Below the pieces are notes generated by a model. That model was not told the origin of the DNA and ran no database searches. It was given only the letters and a program-made list of their open reading frames with translations. DNA of 64,000 nucleotides from Ponticaulis profundi (lineage in GTDB: Bacteria; Pseudomonadota; Alphaproteobacteria; Caulobacterales; Hyphomonadaceae): the NCBI RefSeq assembly GCF_042659465.1, contig NZ_JBHSSW010000066.1, positions 372,001 through 436,000 on the forward strand, in the 5' to 3' direction. Shown in pieces: positions 16,536-25,719 of the stretch (its first letter is position 1; each line of letters starts with the position of its first letter). The position numbers and the translations under genes were made by a program.

Positions 16536-17363
16536 ATGTCGTCTCGCAATGCATCATTCACGGTAATTACGAGCTGCTTGGCGTTGAGCCTTGTTTCATC
16601 TTGTGGCGACGACCGTAGTCAGAGCATCGCGCAGAACGATTCTCCCACGACCGTGATTTCAGAGGCCACAACTACAGCAGTTCTCAACTGCTATGACGAA
16701 ATTCCAACAGTTTATAACGATCCTCGAGAAGAATATTACCGATCGAAAATCGATGAGTTTAATAAAAGTCCTGTCCGCCGGGGTTCTGTGATTCTCTTAG
16801 GCGACAGCTTACTAGCCAGGCTGCCGGCTGAATTCTTTAATGAGCAACAAAACGTTGTGAATTTCGGAATTGAGGGGGACGAAACCAGTGGCGTTCTCAA
16901 TCGATTCGATCAGGTTATTGCGATGGCGCCGTCACAAGTGTTCATCCTGATAGGTACAAACGATATCGCTCGGAACCGAGATGTCGCAGCAATCAAGAAC
17001 AACATCGATTTAATATTAGAGCGTGCTAATTCACTCGATTCTTCGGAATTCTATTTTGTCAGCATTCTTCCGAGGGGGGCGGAATTGGATCCGATGGTTG
17101 ATGAACTTAATGAGTATATTTCTATCAAAACAGCACAATCATCGGTGAACTTCATAGATAGTTACGATGATTTCACGATAGACGGCATGCAAATCAACGC
17201 TGAACTCACAAGCGATGGCGTTCATTTGAATTTGGCGGGCAGTCGCGAACTGAGCAACGACATCAAATCTAACTTTAGACTCGCTAACAATGAGCGGAAT
17301 TACGCGGACGATCGAACAATGTCTGTAAAAGAACGAATTTCGCGGATGTGCGCGGGTGTATAG
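16536..17363 (+). CDS. SGNH/GDSL-family hydrolase, predicted lipoprotein, inserted in the nuo operon
   Basis: Not a complex I subunit. From the ATG at 16536 the 275-residue product starts with a hydrophobic stretch and a lipobox, LSLVSSC, giving Cys23 as the probable lipidated residue, so it should be anchored facing the periplasm. The SGNH blocks are intact: GDS with Ser91, the glycine in NFGIEGDE, GTND with Asn142, and DGVH with Asp227/His230. It resembles the PAF-acetylhydrolase-like esterases of the family; the substrate (acyl ester, peptidoglycan or polysaccharide O-acetyl group) cannot be told. It sits seven bases after nuoF and 26 before nuoG, so it should be transcribed with them. The DNA looks AT-richer than its neighbours, with several TTA leucines, which suggests later acquisition. 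A frame is open upstream to 16452 inside nuoF, but that start is unlikely. Confidence 0.85.
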   Translation: MSSRNASFTVITSCLALSLVSSCGDDRSQSIAQNDSPTTVISEATTTAVLNCYDEIPTVYNDPREEYYRSKIDEFNKSPVRRGSVILLGDSLLARLPAEFFNEQQNVVNFGIEGDETSGVLNRFDQVIAMAPSQVFILIGTNDIARNRDVAAIKNNIDLILERANSLDSSEFYFVSILPRGAELDPMVDELNEYISIKTAQSSVNFIDSYDDFTIDGMQINAELTSDGVHLNLAGSRELSNDIKSNFRLANNERNYADDRTMSVKERISRMCAGV

Positions 17364-17389
17364 GTCACTAGAAATGCTGGATATTTCAT

Positions 17390-19507
17390 ATGTCTGAGAC
17401 ATTCAAACTCAATATCGATGGCAAGGAAGTGGAAGTTCCGCGCCATTACACGCTTCTTCAGGCTTGTGAGGAAGCAGGGGCGGAAATCCCGCGTTTCTGT
17501 TTTCATGAACGTCTGTCGGTTGCAGGCAATTGCCGCATGTGTCTCGTTCAATGGGTAGGCGCTCCGAAGCCAATCGCATCCTGCGCACAAACAGTGGGTG
17601 ATATGCGCATGAACCCGGATGGTTCAGCGCCAAATATCAACACCAAGGGTGACTATGTAGAGAAGGCGCGCAACGGCGTGATGGAATTCCTTCTCATCAA
17701 CCACCCGCTAGATTGCCCGATCTGTGACCAAGGCGGCGAGTGTGATCTGCAGGATCAGGCCATGGCTTATGGCCGGGCTGGTTCGCGCTATGATCTCAAC
17801 AAGCGTGCTGTTGAAGACAAAAATATGGGCCCGCTCGTTAAAACGATCATGACCCGCTGCATCCAGTGCACACGTTGCGTACGCTTTGCGGCGGAAGTGG
17901 CTGGTGTTGAAGAGATTGGCATGATCAGCCGCGGTGAAGACGCAGAAATCACGACATATCTTGAAAAGTCTCTTACTTCAGAACTGTCCGGGAACGTAAT
18001 CGATCTCTGCCCAGTCGGTGCTCTGACATCTAAACCTTACGCTTTCAACGCGCGGCCATGGGAATTGCGAAAAACGGAAAGCATCGATGTGATGGATGCG
18101 ATTGGCAGCTCAATCCGCATCGACGCCAAAGGCACAACCGTTATGCGGATCATGCCGCGCCTCAATGAAGAGGTGAATGAGGAGTGGATTTCAGATAAAT
18201 CGCGCTTTGTGTGGGATGGCCTGTCGCGCCAGCGACTGGACAAGCCCTACATTCGTGAGAACGGAAAACTTCGTGCGGCACATTGGAACGAAGCTCTGGA
18301 ATTGGCCGCATCAAAACTCTCTGCGGATCCGGAAAAGATTGCCATGTTCGCAGGCGAGCTGTCCGCTGTTGAGGATCTCAAAGCAGCGAAAGATCTCGCT
18401 GATGCCGCTGGCATCAAGCACACGGACTGCCGCCTCAAAGGCGAAGCCATGGGCGTCGCGCCTGACGGTTCAGCGCTTCCGCGTGAGAGCTATATTCTGA
18501 ATCCGACGCTTATGGGCGTAGAAGAATGTGACGCACTGCTTCTGATTGGCGCCAACCCACGTGTAGAAGGGGCTGTCTGGAATGCGCGCATCCGCAAAGC
18601 CTGGCTCTGGAATGAACTGAAAATCGGCGTCGTGGGTGAGGCCGTTGATCTTACATATGACTATGAACACCTTGGTTCGTCCGCATCCGATCTGACGGAT
18701 CTCGGCGCATTCAAAGACGTACTGAAAAATGCGAAGAAGCCAATGGTTGTTGTTGGCGAGGCAGCGCTGACGGGCGAGGGCGGATATGCGGCTCTGAAAG
18801 CTGCACACGATCTCGCTCTTGAGGTCGGAGCCATCGAAGCCGGCGATAGTTCTTGGGCAGGATTTGGCGTCTTGCATACAGCTGCATCCAAAGTTGGTGC
18901 TCTGGACATCGGCTTCCGTCCTGGAGACGGCGGCAAATCAGCTGCTGAATTGATGTCAGACAATTGCTCCGCCATTGAGACATTGGTGTTGCTCGGCGCC
19001 GATGAGCTGCCGACATCTAATCTCGGCGACAGCTTCGTTATTTATGTCGGTAGTCATGGCGATGCCGGTGCAGCCCGTGCGGATCTCATACTGCCATCGC
19101 TCGCGTACACGGAGCAGACTGCGACGTACGTGAATACTGAAGGCCGCGTACAAATGACGACCGCGGCTACAGCACCAAAAGGTGAAGCAAAAGACGTTTG
19201 GGCGATTTTCCGAGCGATCTCAGATCGTATGGGTAAATCACTGCCATACAAATCAGCTGAAGAAGTCCGAGCAGCTATGCGTGAAACCAATCCGGTTTTC
19301 GCTGGCCTCAACTTCGCACCGGGATCAACTGGCGCAGAAGCACTTTCAACAGCTCTTCCAAGTTCCACCGACTCACTGAATTCAGACCCAATGTTTGGTT
19401 CTATTTCGGACTTTTACCTCACGAACCCGATTGCGCGCGCTTCTAAGACGATGGCGGAGTGCTCTTTGCAAAAACAAACGCTGGATATGCCAGCCGCAGC
19501 GGAGTAG
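17390..19507 (+). CDS. nuoG: NADH-quinone oxidoreductase subunit G
   Basis: 75-kDa-type subunit, the largest of the peripheral arm, which carries clusters N1b, N4 and N5. The 705 residues begin with a 2Fe-2S ferredoxin domain (FCFHERLSVAGNCRMCLVQ), then the His/Cys ligand set of N5 in HPLDCPICDQGGECDLQD, the N4 region with RCIQCTRCVRF, and a molybdopterin-oxidoreductase-like domain that no longer binds a cofactor. Length is usual for the alphaproteobacterial type, shorter than the E. coli protein. The ATG at 17390 lies 26 bp after the lipoprotein gene. Confidence 0.97.
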   Translation: MSETFKLNIDGKEVEVPRHYTLLQACEEAGAEIPRFCFHERLSVAGNCRMCLVQWVGAPKPIASCAQTVGDMRMNPDGSAPNINTKGDYVEKARNGVMEFLLINHPLDCPICDQGGECDLQDQAMAYGRAGSRYDLNKRAVEDKNMGPLVKTIMTRCIQCTRCVRFAAEVAGVEEIGMISRGEDAEITTYLEKSLTSELSGNVIDLCPVGALTSKPYAFNARPWELRKTESIDVMDAIGSSIRIDAKGTTVMRIMPRLNEEVNEEWISDKSRFVWDGLSRQRLDKPYIRENGKLRAAHWNEALELAASKLSADPEKIAMFAGELSAVEDLKAAKDLADAAGIKHTDCRLKGEAMGVAPDGSALPRESYILNPTLMGVEECDALLLIGANPRVEGAVWNARIRKAWLWNELKIGVVGEAVDLTYDYEHLGSSASDLTDLGAFKDVLKNAKKPMVVVGEAALTGEGGYAALKAAHDLALEVGAIEAGDSSWAGFGVLHTAASKVGALDIGFRPGDGGKSAAELMSDNCSAIETLVLLGADELPTSNLGDSFVIYVGSHGDAGAARADLILPSLAYTEQTATYVNTEGRVQMTTAATAPKGEAKDVWAIFRAISDRMGKSLPYKSAEEVRAAMRETNPVFAGLNFAPGSTGAEALSTALPSSTDSLNSDPMFGSISDFYLTNPIARASKTMAECSLQKQTLDMPAAAE

Positions 19508-19516
19508 GGAAGCGAC

Positions 19517-20584
19517 ATGCAACAGTTTCTTGCCTGGACGAATGACAATGCGCTTCTCGCGGTGCTGCTGTCTTTTGGCCAAATCATTCTGATTTCAGTC
19601 GTTCTGCTTTTGGCGATCGCGTACCTGCTTTACTTTGACCGTAAGGTTCTTGCGGGCACCATGCTCCGCAAAGGTCCAAACGTTGTTGGCCCTTGGGGGC
19701 TTCTTCAATCGTTTGCCGACTTCGGTAAATTCCTGATAAAGGAAACCGTTATTCCAGCAGGCGCTAACAAAGCCGTCTTCCTTATCGCTCCGATTCTTTC
19801 CACGGTTCTGCCACTCATCTGTTGGGCTGTCGTGCCGATCGCGCCTGGTTGGGTCGTATCGGACCTGAATGTTGGTATCCTCTATATCCTCGCCATGTCT
19901 TCTCTTGGTGTATATGGCGTCATCATGGCTGGCTGGGCATCCAACTCTAAATACCCGTTTTTGGGCGGCCTTCGCTCAGCCGCGCAAATGGTCTCCTATG
20001 AAGTTTCTATTGGCTTCGTCCTAGTTACGGTGATCCTGCTGTCAGGGTCCATGAACCTTGCGACCATCGTTGAATCGCAGAATGGCGGCTTCTGGAACTG
20101 GTATGCATTCAAGCTGCCCACGATTATTGTCATGTTTCCTATGATGATCATCTTTTTCATCTCGGCGCTCGCAGAAACCAACCGTCCACCATTTGACCTT
20201 CCTGAAGCGGAATCAGAACTTGTTGCCGGTTATCAGGTCGAGTATTCCGGCACGCCGTTTCTTCTGATCTATCTCGGCGAGCAGGTTGCCATTACCCTAA
20301 TGTGCGCAATGACGAGCATTCTCTTCCTCGGTGGATGGAATTCTCCGATCGGTGATCTTGGCATATTTGAGCCAGGTACGATTGAGAGCCTGATTGGCGC
20401 ATTCTGGTTCGCTCTGAAGACACTGTTCGTGTTCTTCATGTTCGCATTCGTTCGCGCGCTTGTTCCACGTTACCGCTATGACCAGCTCATGCGTCTTGGC
20501 TGGAAGATCTTCCTGCCAACGTCTCTTGTCGCTGTTCTACTTATCGGCGGTTTCGTCGCTTACTCTAACGCGTTATCAGCCTAG
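19517..20584 (+). CDS. nuoH: NADH-quinone oxidoreductase subunit H
   Basis: Membrane subunit at the base of the quinone channel, which links quinone reduction to proton pumping. The 355 residues are mostly hydrophobic (about eight helices). Conserved pieces are FDRKVLAGTMLRKGPNVVGP, GLLQSFADFGKFLIKE and AETNRPPFDLPEAESELVAG, the acidic loop between helices 5 and 6. It begins nine bases after the nuoG stop. Confidence 0.97.
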   Translation: MQQFLAWTNDNALLAVLLSFGQIILISVVLLLAIAYLLYFDRKVLAGTMLRKGPNVVGPWGLLQSFADFGKFLIKETVIPAGANKAVFLIAPILSTVLPLICWAVVPIAPGWVVSDLNVGILYILAMSSLGVYGVIMAGWASNSKYPFLGGLRSAAQMVSYEVSIGFVLVTVILLSGSMNLATIVESQNGGFWNWYAFKLPTIIVMFPMMIIFFISALAETNRPPFDLPEAESELVAGYQVEYSGTPFLLIYLGEQVAITLMCAMTSILFLGGWNSPIGDLGIFEPGTIESLIGAFWFALKTLFVFFMFAFVRALVPRYRYDQLMRLGWKIFLPTSLVAVLLIGGFVAYSNALSA

Positions 20585-20602
20585 GAATTGGAGACAGATT
20601 AC

Positions 20603-21091
20603 ATGTCACGTATTGCACAGGCTGTCCGAGGCGCTCTTCTTCTGGATTTTGTCGGAGCCATGGGGCTCGGCTTCAAGAAGATCTTTACCCGGAAAGCGAC
20701 CATCAACTATCCGTTTGAGAAGAACCCGCTAAGCCCACGTTTTCGTGGCGAACATGCATTGCGGCGCTACGCAAGCGGAGAAGAGCGCTGCATTGCGTGT
20801 AAGCTCTGCGAAGCGATTTGTCCGGCACAGGCCATTACAATTGAGGCAGAGCCTCGTGAAGATGGATCTCGTCGGACGACACGCTATGACATCGACATGG
20901 TGAAGTGCATCTATTGCGGCTTCTGTCAGGAAGCCTGTCCGGTAGACGCCATCGTCGAGGGCCCGAATTTCGAGTTCGCCACGGAAACCCGTGAAGAGCT
21001 CTATTATGACAAGGAAAAACTGCTTGCCAACGGAGATCGTTGGGAGCGTGAAATTGCTCGCAATCTTGAACTGGACGCGCCGTATCGTTAG
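20603..21091 (+). CDS. nuoI: NADH-quinone oxidoreductase subunit I
   Basis: Ferredoxin-like subunit that carries the two 4Fe-4S clusters N6a and N6b. The start is set at the ATG at 20603, which has GGAG nine bases upstream; a TTG at 20588 in frame is closer to the nuoH stop but lacks a site. The 162 residues show both motifs: Cys63, 66, 69, 73 (CIACKLCEAIC) and Cys102, 105, 108, 112 (CIYCGFCQEAC). The N-terminal amphipathic segment, LLLDFVGAMGLGFKKIF, is the membrane-docking helix. Confidence 0.96.
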   Translation: MSRIAQAVRGALLLDFVGAMGLGFKKIFTRKATINYPFEKNPLSPRFRGEHALRRYASGEERCIACKLCEAICPAQAITIEAEPREDGSRRTTRYDIDMVKCIYCGFCQEACPVDAIVEGPNFEFATETREELYYDKEKLLANGDRWEREIARNLELDAPYR

Positions 21092-21093
21092 AC

Positions 21094-21166
21094 GCTGATG
21101 GCGGGATAGATTCGTTCCGTCATTTCAAGGTTTTCAGGTTGTTGGGCATCAGCACAGGGGGCTGAT
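21094..21166 (+). promoter_or_regulatory. Possible alternative-hairpin leader before nuoJ
   Basis: CATCAGC at 21147-21153 can pair with GCTGATG at 21094-21100 (7 bp, distant) or, through ATCAGC at 21148-21153, with GCTGAT at 21161-21166 (6 bp, 7-nt loop). The second hairpin puts the AGGGGG ribosome site (21156-21161) in its loop and foot and ends right before the TTG start. The two pairings exclude each other. Seen by eye; no energy calculation. Confidence 0.3.
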
Positions 21167-21760
21167 TTGGAAGTTATCGCATTCAGCATTCTTTCAGCGA
21201 TCGTGCTGATTTCTGCGATTTGCGTAATCGCAGCAAGGAACCCGGTTCATTCGGTTTTGTTCCTCATTCTCGCATTTTTTACATCAGCAGGCCTTTTGGT
21301 TCTTATCGGAGCCGAGTTCCTGGCCATGTTGCTCGTTGTTGTTTATGTCGGCGCCGTCGCCGTGCTTTTCCTCTTCGTCGTCATGATGCTTGATGTCGAC
21401 TTCGTTGAGTTGAAACAAGGCTTTCTCAACTACGCGCCATTCGGCGCAATTGTGGCTCTTGTATTCTTTGCCGAGATCGGACTCGTAGCATCCGTTATGG
21501 GTGAGAACCAAAGTGACAGCTTCAACGCAGCACCGAATGCGCCAACCAACGCAGAAGCGATTGGTCAGGTTATGTACACTGACTACCTGCTGCTGTTCCA
21601 AATTTCGGGCGTTATTCTTCTGATCGCCATGATTGGCGCGATCGTTTTGACCCTTCGCCACCGTCCAGGCGTTCGCCGCCAGTCGGTTAGCAAACAGGTT
21701 GGCAGGACGCGTGAAGAAGCCGTCCAGCTCAAAGACGTTCGCCCAGGGCAGGGGATCTGA
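21167..21760 (+). CDS. nuoJ: NADH-quinone oxidoreductase subunit J
   Basis: Membrane subunit of the proton-channel base (ND6-like). The 197 residues hold five hydrophobic segments; helix 3 with LLVVVYVGAVAVLFLFVVMM contains the pi-bulge region conserved in the family. The start appears to be TTG at 21167: AGGGGG lies five bases upstream, and the next possible start is already inside the first membrane helix. The 75-bp gap before it is long for this operon and holds the possible alternative hairpins. Confidence 0.92.
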   Translation: MEVIAFSILSAIVLISAICVIAARNPVHSVLFLILAFFTSAGLLVLIGAEFLAMLLVVVYVGAVAVLFLFVVMMLDVDFVELKQGFLNYAPFGAIVALVFFAEIGLVASVMGENQSDSFNAAPNAPTNAEAIGQVMYTDYLLLFQISGVILLIAMIGAIVLTLRHRPGVRRQSVSKQVGRTREEAVQLKDVRPGQGI

Positions 21761-21762
21761 TC

Positions 21763-22071
21763 ATGGAACTTACCCTCACGCACTACCTGGCTCTTTCGGC
21801 AGCACTTTTCACAATCGGTGTCTTTGGCATCTTTGTGAACCGCAAGAACATCATTGTTATTCTGATGGCGCTGGAGCTGCTGCTGCTATCGGTGAACATC
21901 AATCTGGTCGCATTTGCTGTCTTTAACGGCACCGTGATCGGACAGATTTTCGCAATGCTGGTACTCACTGTTGCGGCTGCAGAAGCTGCTGTGGGTCTAG
22001 CCATTCTCGTCGTCTATTTCCGTAACCGCGGTGACATTGCCGTGGAAGACGTCAATCTCATGCGGGGCTGA
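21763..22071 (+). CDS. nuoK: NADH-quinone oxidoreductase subunit K
   Basis: Smallest membrane subunit (ND4L-like), three helices, 102 residues, the usual length. GIFVNRKNIIVILMALELLLL carries the conserved glutamate of helix 2, and the second buried glutamate is in VLTVAAAEAAVGLAI; both are on the proton path. It starts two bases after the nuoJ stop. Confidence 0.97.
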   Translation: MELTLTHYLALSAALFTIGVFGIFVNRKNIIVILMALELLLLSVNINLVAFAVFNGTVIGQIFAMLVLTVAAAEAAVGLAILVVYFRNRGDIAVEDVNLMRG

Positions 22072-22079
22072 TCACAAAA

Positions 22080-24182
22080 ATGACTCTTCCAGATCCCCTA
22101 ATTATCTACATCATCCTCGCTCCGGGGATTGCAGCGGCGATCGCAGGCCTGTTCCAGCGTTTCATCGGTGACCGCGCAGCGATGTTGATCACCACGGCTA
22201 CGGTCGGTCTTGCTGGCATTCTGTCTGTCTATCAGCTGTTTGCATTTGCATTCGGCGGGCATCATGAAGGCGGACACCACGCACATCATGTGATCGAACT
22301 TGCACGCTGGATCGACATCGGTCAGTTCCAGGCAAACTGGGCAATCCGCGTCGACACGCTTTCGATCGTCATGATGGCGGTTGTGACAAGCGTTTCCGGA
22401 CTCGTGCACCTCTATTCATGGGGTTACATGTCCGATGATCCGCACCGGGCACGATTCTTCTCCTATTTGTCGCTCTTTACCTTCACCATGTTGATGCTGG
22501 TGACAGCAGACAACCTCATCCAGCTTTTCTTTGGCTGGGAAGGTGTAGGCCTGGCGTCATATCTCCTCATTGGCTTCTGGTATCACAAAGAGAGCGCGAA
22601 CAGCGCATCGATCAAAGCGTTTGTAACCAACCGCGTAGGCGACTTCGGTTTAGCGCTCGGCATCATGGCGGCTTTCTTCGTCTTTGGTACTGTGGAGTTC
22701 CACCCGATGCTCGAAGCTGTGAAAGAAAACAGCTTTGAATCGGTTGCTCCGATCATGACCTTCGCTGAAGGTATCGGCCCACGCGAAGCCGTGATCGAGT
22801 TCGTCGGTGTAAGGGTCTACGCATTGGAGCTGATTGCATTCCTTCTGTTTATTGGCGCGATGGGTAAGTCAGCACAATTCATCCTTCACGTCTGGCTGCC
22901 AGACGCGATGGAAGGGCCGACGCCTGTGTCTGCTCTCATCCACGCAGCGACTATGGTGACCGCAGGCGTCTATCTCGTCTGCCTCATGTCACCAATCTTC
23001 GAATATGCGCCTGTCGCATCCGGATTTGTGACCTTCATCGGTGCGATCACAGCCCTTTACGCTGCAACTGTCGGCATGGCACAGAACGACATCAAACGTG
23101 TCATCGCTTTCTCGACCTGTTCTCAGCTCGGTTACATGTTCTTCGCGGCAGGTATTGGTGCCTATCAGGCCGCTATGTTCCACCTCTTCACGCACGCGTT
23201 CTTTAAAGCGCTTCTGTTCCTCGGTGCAGGTTCCGTTATCCACGGCATGCACCACGAGCAGGACATGCGCAAAATGGGTGGTGTCGCGAAGTATATGAAA
23301 GTCACGTATGCAGCGATGATGATCGGCACGATCGCCATCATCGGCCTCGGTGTCCCGCATACGCAACTTGGTTTCGCTGGCTTCTTCTCGAAAGATGCGA
23401 TTATCGAGACAACGTTTGCTGCAGGCATGAAGGGCGTCTCTTTTGCACCTCTTGCATTCTGGTTCGGTATCTTTGCTGCACTGCTGACAAGCTTCTATTC
23501 ATGGCGCCTAATCTACATGACCTTCCATGGACCAATGGCAGAGCCTGATCACCACGATGACGCGCATGATGATCATCACCACCATGGCGGTAAGCCGCAT
23601 GAATCTCCAATGGTCATGCTCATTCCTCTGATCCTGCTCAGCATTGGTGCAGTTGCCGCTGGCTTTACCTTCTATGGTTCATTCGTCGGACACCACCAGA
23701 AAGAGTTCTGGGATGGCGCGATCTATGTCGCAACCGACAACACGGTTCTGAAGGACAAATATCCGGCAGACCATGGCGGTATTGTTCCTGGCTGGGTCTT
23801 CTGGATGCCACTGATCGTGACTGTTCTCGGCTTCCTGATCGCGACCTTCACCTACCTCTTCAACCGAGGTCTGGGTAAGCGTATGGCCGACAAAGGTGGT
23901 CCGCTGCACGCGCTATTCGCCAACAAATGGTATTTCGACGAGATCTACCAGGCGACAGTTATCCGATGGACGCGCGTGCTGGGTGACTTTTTCTGGAAGG
24001 TCGGTGACAAGAAAATCATTGATGGTCTTGGCCCCGATGGCCTGTCCGGACTGGCCCGCTGGGGCGCAGCGCGACTTTCAGCGATGCATACCGGATATCT
24101 TTATCACTATGCGTTTGTAATTCTCGGCTCGGCAGCCATTCTGGGCGCTGTCATGCTGATCAATGCATCAGGAGCGAATTGA
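22080..24182 (+). CDS. nuoL: NADH-quinone oxidoreductase subunit L
   Basis: Largest antiporter-like membrane subunit (ND5-like), with the long lateral helix along the membrane arm. The 700 residues include FFGWEGVGLASYLLIGFWY with the key glutamate of helix 5, and HVWLPDAMEGPTPVSALIHAATMV around the channel histidines and lysine. Two histidine-rich loops stand out: residues 61-70 and about 490-504 (HHDDAHDDHHHHGG). Its TGA overlaps the nuoM ATG by one base. Confidence 0.97.
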   Translation: MTLPDPLIIYIILAPGIAAAIAGLFQRFIGDRAAMLITTATVGLAGILSVYQLFAFAFGGHHEGGHHAHHVIELARWIDIGQFQANWAIRVDTLSIVMMAVVTSVSGLVHLYSWGYMSDDPHRARFFSYLSLFTFTMLMLVTADNLIQLFFGWEGVGLASYLLIGFWYHKESANSASIKAFVTNRVGDFGLALGIMAAFFVFGTVEFHPMLEAVKENSFESVAPIMTFAEGIGPREAVIEFVGVRVYALELIAFLLFIGAMGKSAQFILHVWLPDAMEGPTPVSALIHAATMVTAGVYLVCLMSPIFEYAPVASGFVTFIGAITALYAATVGMAQNDIKRVIAFSTCSQLGYMFFAAGIGAYQAAMFHLFTHAFFKALLFLGAGSVIHGMHHEQDMRKMGGVAKYMKVTYAAMMIGTIAIIGLGVPHTQLGFAGFFSKDAIIETTFAAGMKGVSFAPLAFWFGIFAALLTSFYSWRLIYMTFHGPMAEPDHHDDAHDDHHHHGGKPHESPMVMLIPLILLSIGAVAAGFTFYGSFVGHHQKEFWDGAIYVATDNTVLKDKYPADHGGIVPGWVFWMPLIVTVLGFLIATFTYLFNRGLGKRMADKGGPLHALFANKWYFDEIYQATVIRWTRVLGDFFWKVGDKKIIDGLGPDGLSGLARWGAARLSAMHTGYLYHYAFVILGSAAILGAVMLINASGAN

Positions 24183-25717
24183 TGGGCGAGTTTGCGCTCC
24201 TTTCTTTCATGATCTTTTTTCCAGCATTTGGCGCACTCCTGCTGCTGCTGGTTAAAAAGCTAACGGCGACGACAGATGGCGATAGCGCTTCAGAAGAGCG
24301 GATTGCCTACATGTCCGGCATTCTGATCAGTGCCGCAACTTTCGTTCTGTCACTGATTGCCCTCGCATTCTTCAATGCCGACAACAGCAGTTTTCAGCTT
24401 GTCGAAGACATTCACTGGTTTGGTGGCACGCTTCAGGATGACGGCTCGGTCACGGGCGGCATTCGATACAAGCTCGGCATTGATGGCATGTCACTTCTGC
24501 TTGTCATTCTGACCACCTTCCTGACACCACTCTGCTTTCTTGCGAGCTGGGGCAATATCAAGAAGCGCGTGACAGAGTATGTTGCCGCATTCCTGATCCT
24601 GGAAACGCTTATGCTTGGCGTATTCTGCGCGCTGGATCTCGTGGTGTTCTACGTTTTCTTCGAGGCAGGTCTCATCCCGATGTTTATCATCATCGGTATC
24701 TGGGGCGGGGCAGAGCGTGTCTACGCGGCATTCAAATTCTTCCTGTATACTCTGCTCGGTTCACTCTTCCTGCTGGTTGCGCTGATCGTAATGTTCCTTC
24801 AGGTCGGCACAACCGATATCGAAGTGCTTCAGACTTACGAGTTCAGCCGCAATCTACAGATCTGGCTCTGGCTTGCTTTCTTTGCATCCTTTGCAGTTAA
24901 GCTGCCAATGTGGCCGGTTCACACATGGCTTCCAGATGCTCACGTGCAAGCGCCAACAGCCGGTTCGGTCATTCTTGCGGGTGTTCTGCTGAAAATGGGT
25001 GGCTACGGCTTCCTGCGTTTCTCTCTGCCGATGTTCCCGGATGCGAGTTTGTTCTTCCAGCCATTCGTGTTCGCACTCAGCGTGATCGCCATTGTCTATG
25101 CATCCCTGGTCGCTTTCCGTCAGACGGACATGAAGAAGCTCATTGCATATTCGTCAGTCGCTCACATGGGCTTCGTCACGCTGGGCATTTTTTCATTCAC
25201 CGACATCGGTATTCAGGGTGCTATCTTCCAGATGATTTCGCACGGCGTCATTTCTGGTGCACTCTTCCTCATCGTCGGCGTCGTGTATGATCGCATGCAC
25301 ACACGCGAAATCGCATTTTACGGCGGCCTTGTCGGAAAAATGCCAATCTATGCGACGATCTTCATGCTGTTCACCATGGCAAATGTCGGACTTCCGGGCA
25401 CAAGCGGCTTTGTTGGTGAGATCCTCACCATGGCCGGTAGTTTCCAGGCCAATACGCTTGCTGCTGCGGGTGCTGCGCTCGGTGTCATTTTCTCAGCGAT
25501 CTACATGCTCACACTTTATCGACGTACCGTTTTTGGAGTGATGACGAACGAGAAGCTGGACGGCATCAAGGATCTCACACGAAACGAAATCATCATTTTC
25601 ACGCCGCTTATCATTGCGACCATTGTACTGGGTGTCTTCCCATCTCTGATCTTTGACATCACAGAAACCAGTGTCGCGAACATTATGGCGTTTGCTGCTG
25701 GCCAGATTGGATCTTAG
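24182..25717 (+). CDS. nuoM: NADH-quinone oxidoreductase subunit M
   Basis: Second antiporter-like membrane subunit (ND4-like), 511 residues with about 14 helices. FFEAGLIPMFIIIGIWGG carries the channel glutamate, and PMWPVHTWLPDAHVQAPTAGSVILAG the conserved ND4 signature. The start is the ATG at 24182, inside the nuoL stop (TGATG), with GGAG seven bases upstream; a TTG at 24179 is also in frame. Confidence 0.97.
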   Translation: MGEFALLSFMIFFPAFGALLLLLVKKLTATTDGDSASEERIAYMSGILISAATFVLSLIALAFFNADNSSFQLVEDIHWFGGTLQDDGSVTGGIRYKLGIDGMSLLLVILTTFLTPLCFLASWGNIKKRVTEYVAAFLILETLMLGVFCALDLVVFYVFFEAGLIPMFIIIGIWGGAERVYAAFKFFLYTLLGSLFLLVALIVMFLQVGTTDIEVLQTYEFSRNLQIWLWLAFFASFAVKLPMWPVHTWLPDAHVQAPTAGSVILAGVLLKMGGYGFLRFSLPMFPDASLFFQPFVFALSVIAIVYASLVAFRQTDMKKLIAYSSVAHMGFVTLGIFSFTDIGIQGAIFQMISHGVISGALFLIVGVVYDRMHTREIAFYGGLVGKMPIYATIFMLFTMANVGLPGTSGFVGEILTMAGSFQANTLAAAGAALGVIFSAIYMLTLYRRTVFGVMTNEKLDGIKDLTRNEIIIFTPLIIATIVLGVFPSLIFDITETSVANIMAFAAGQIGS

Positions 25718-25719
25718 TC

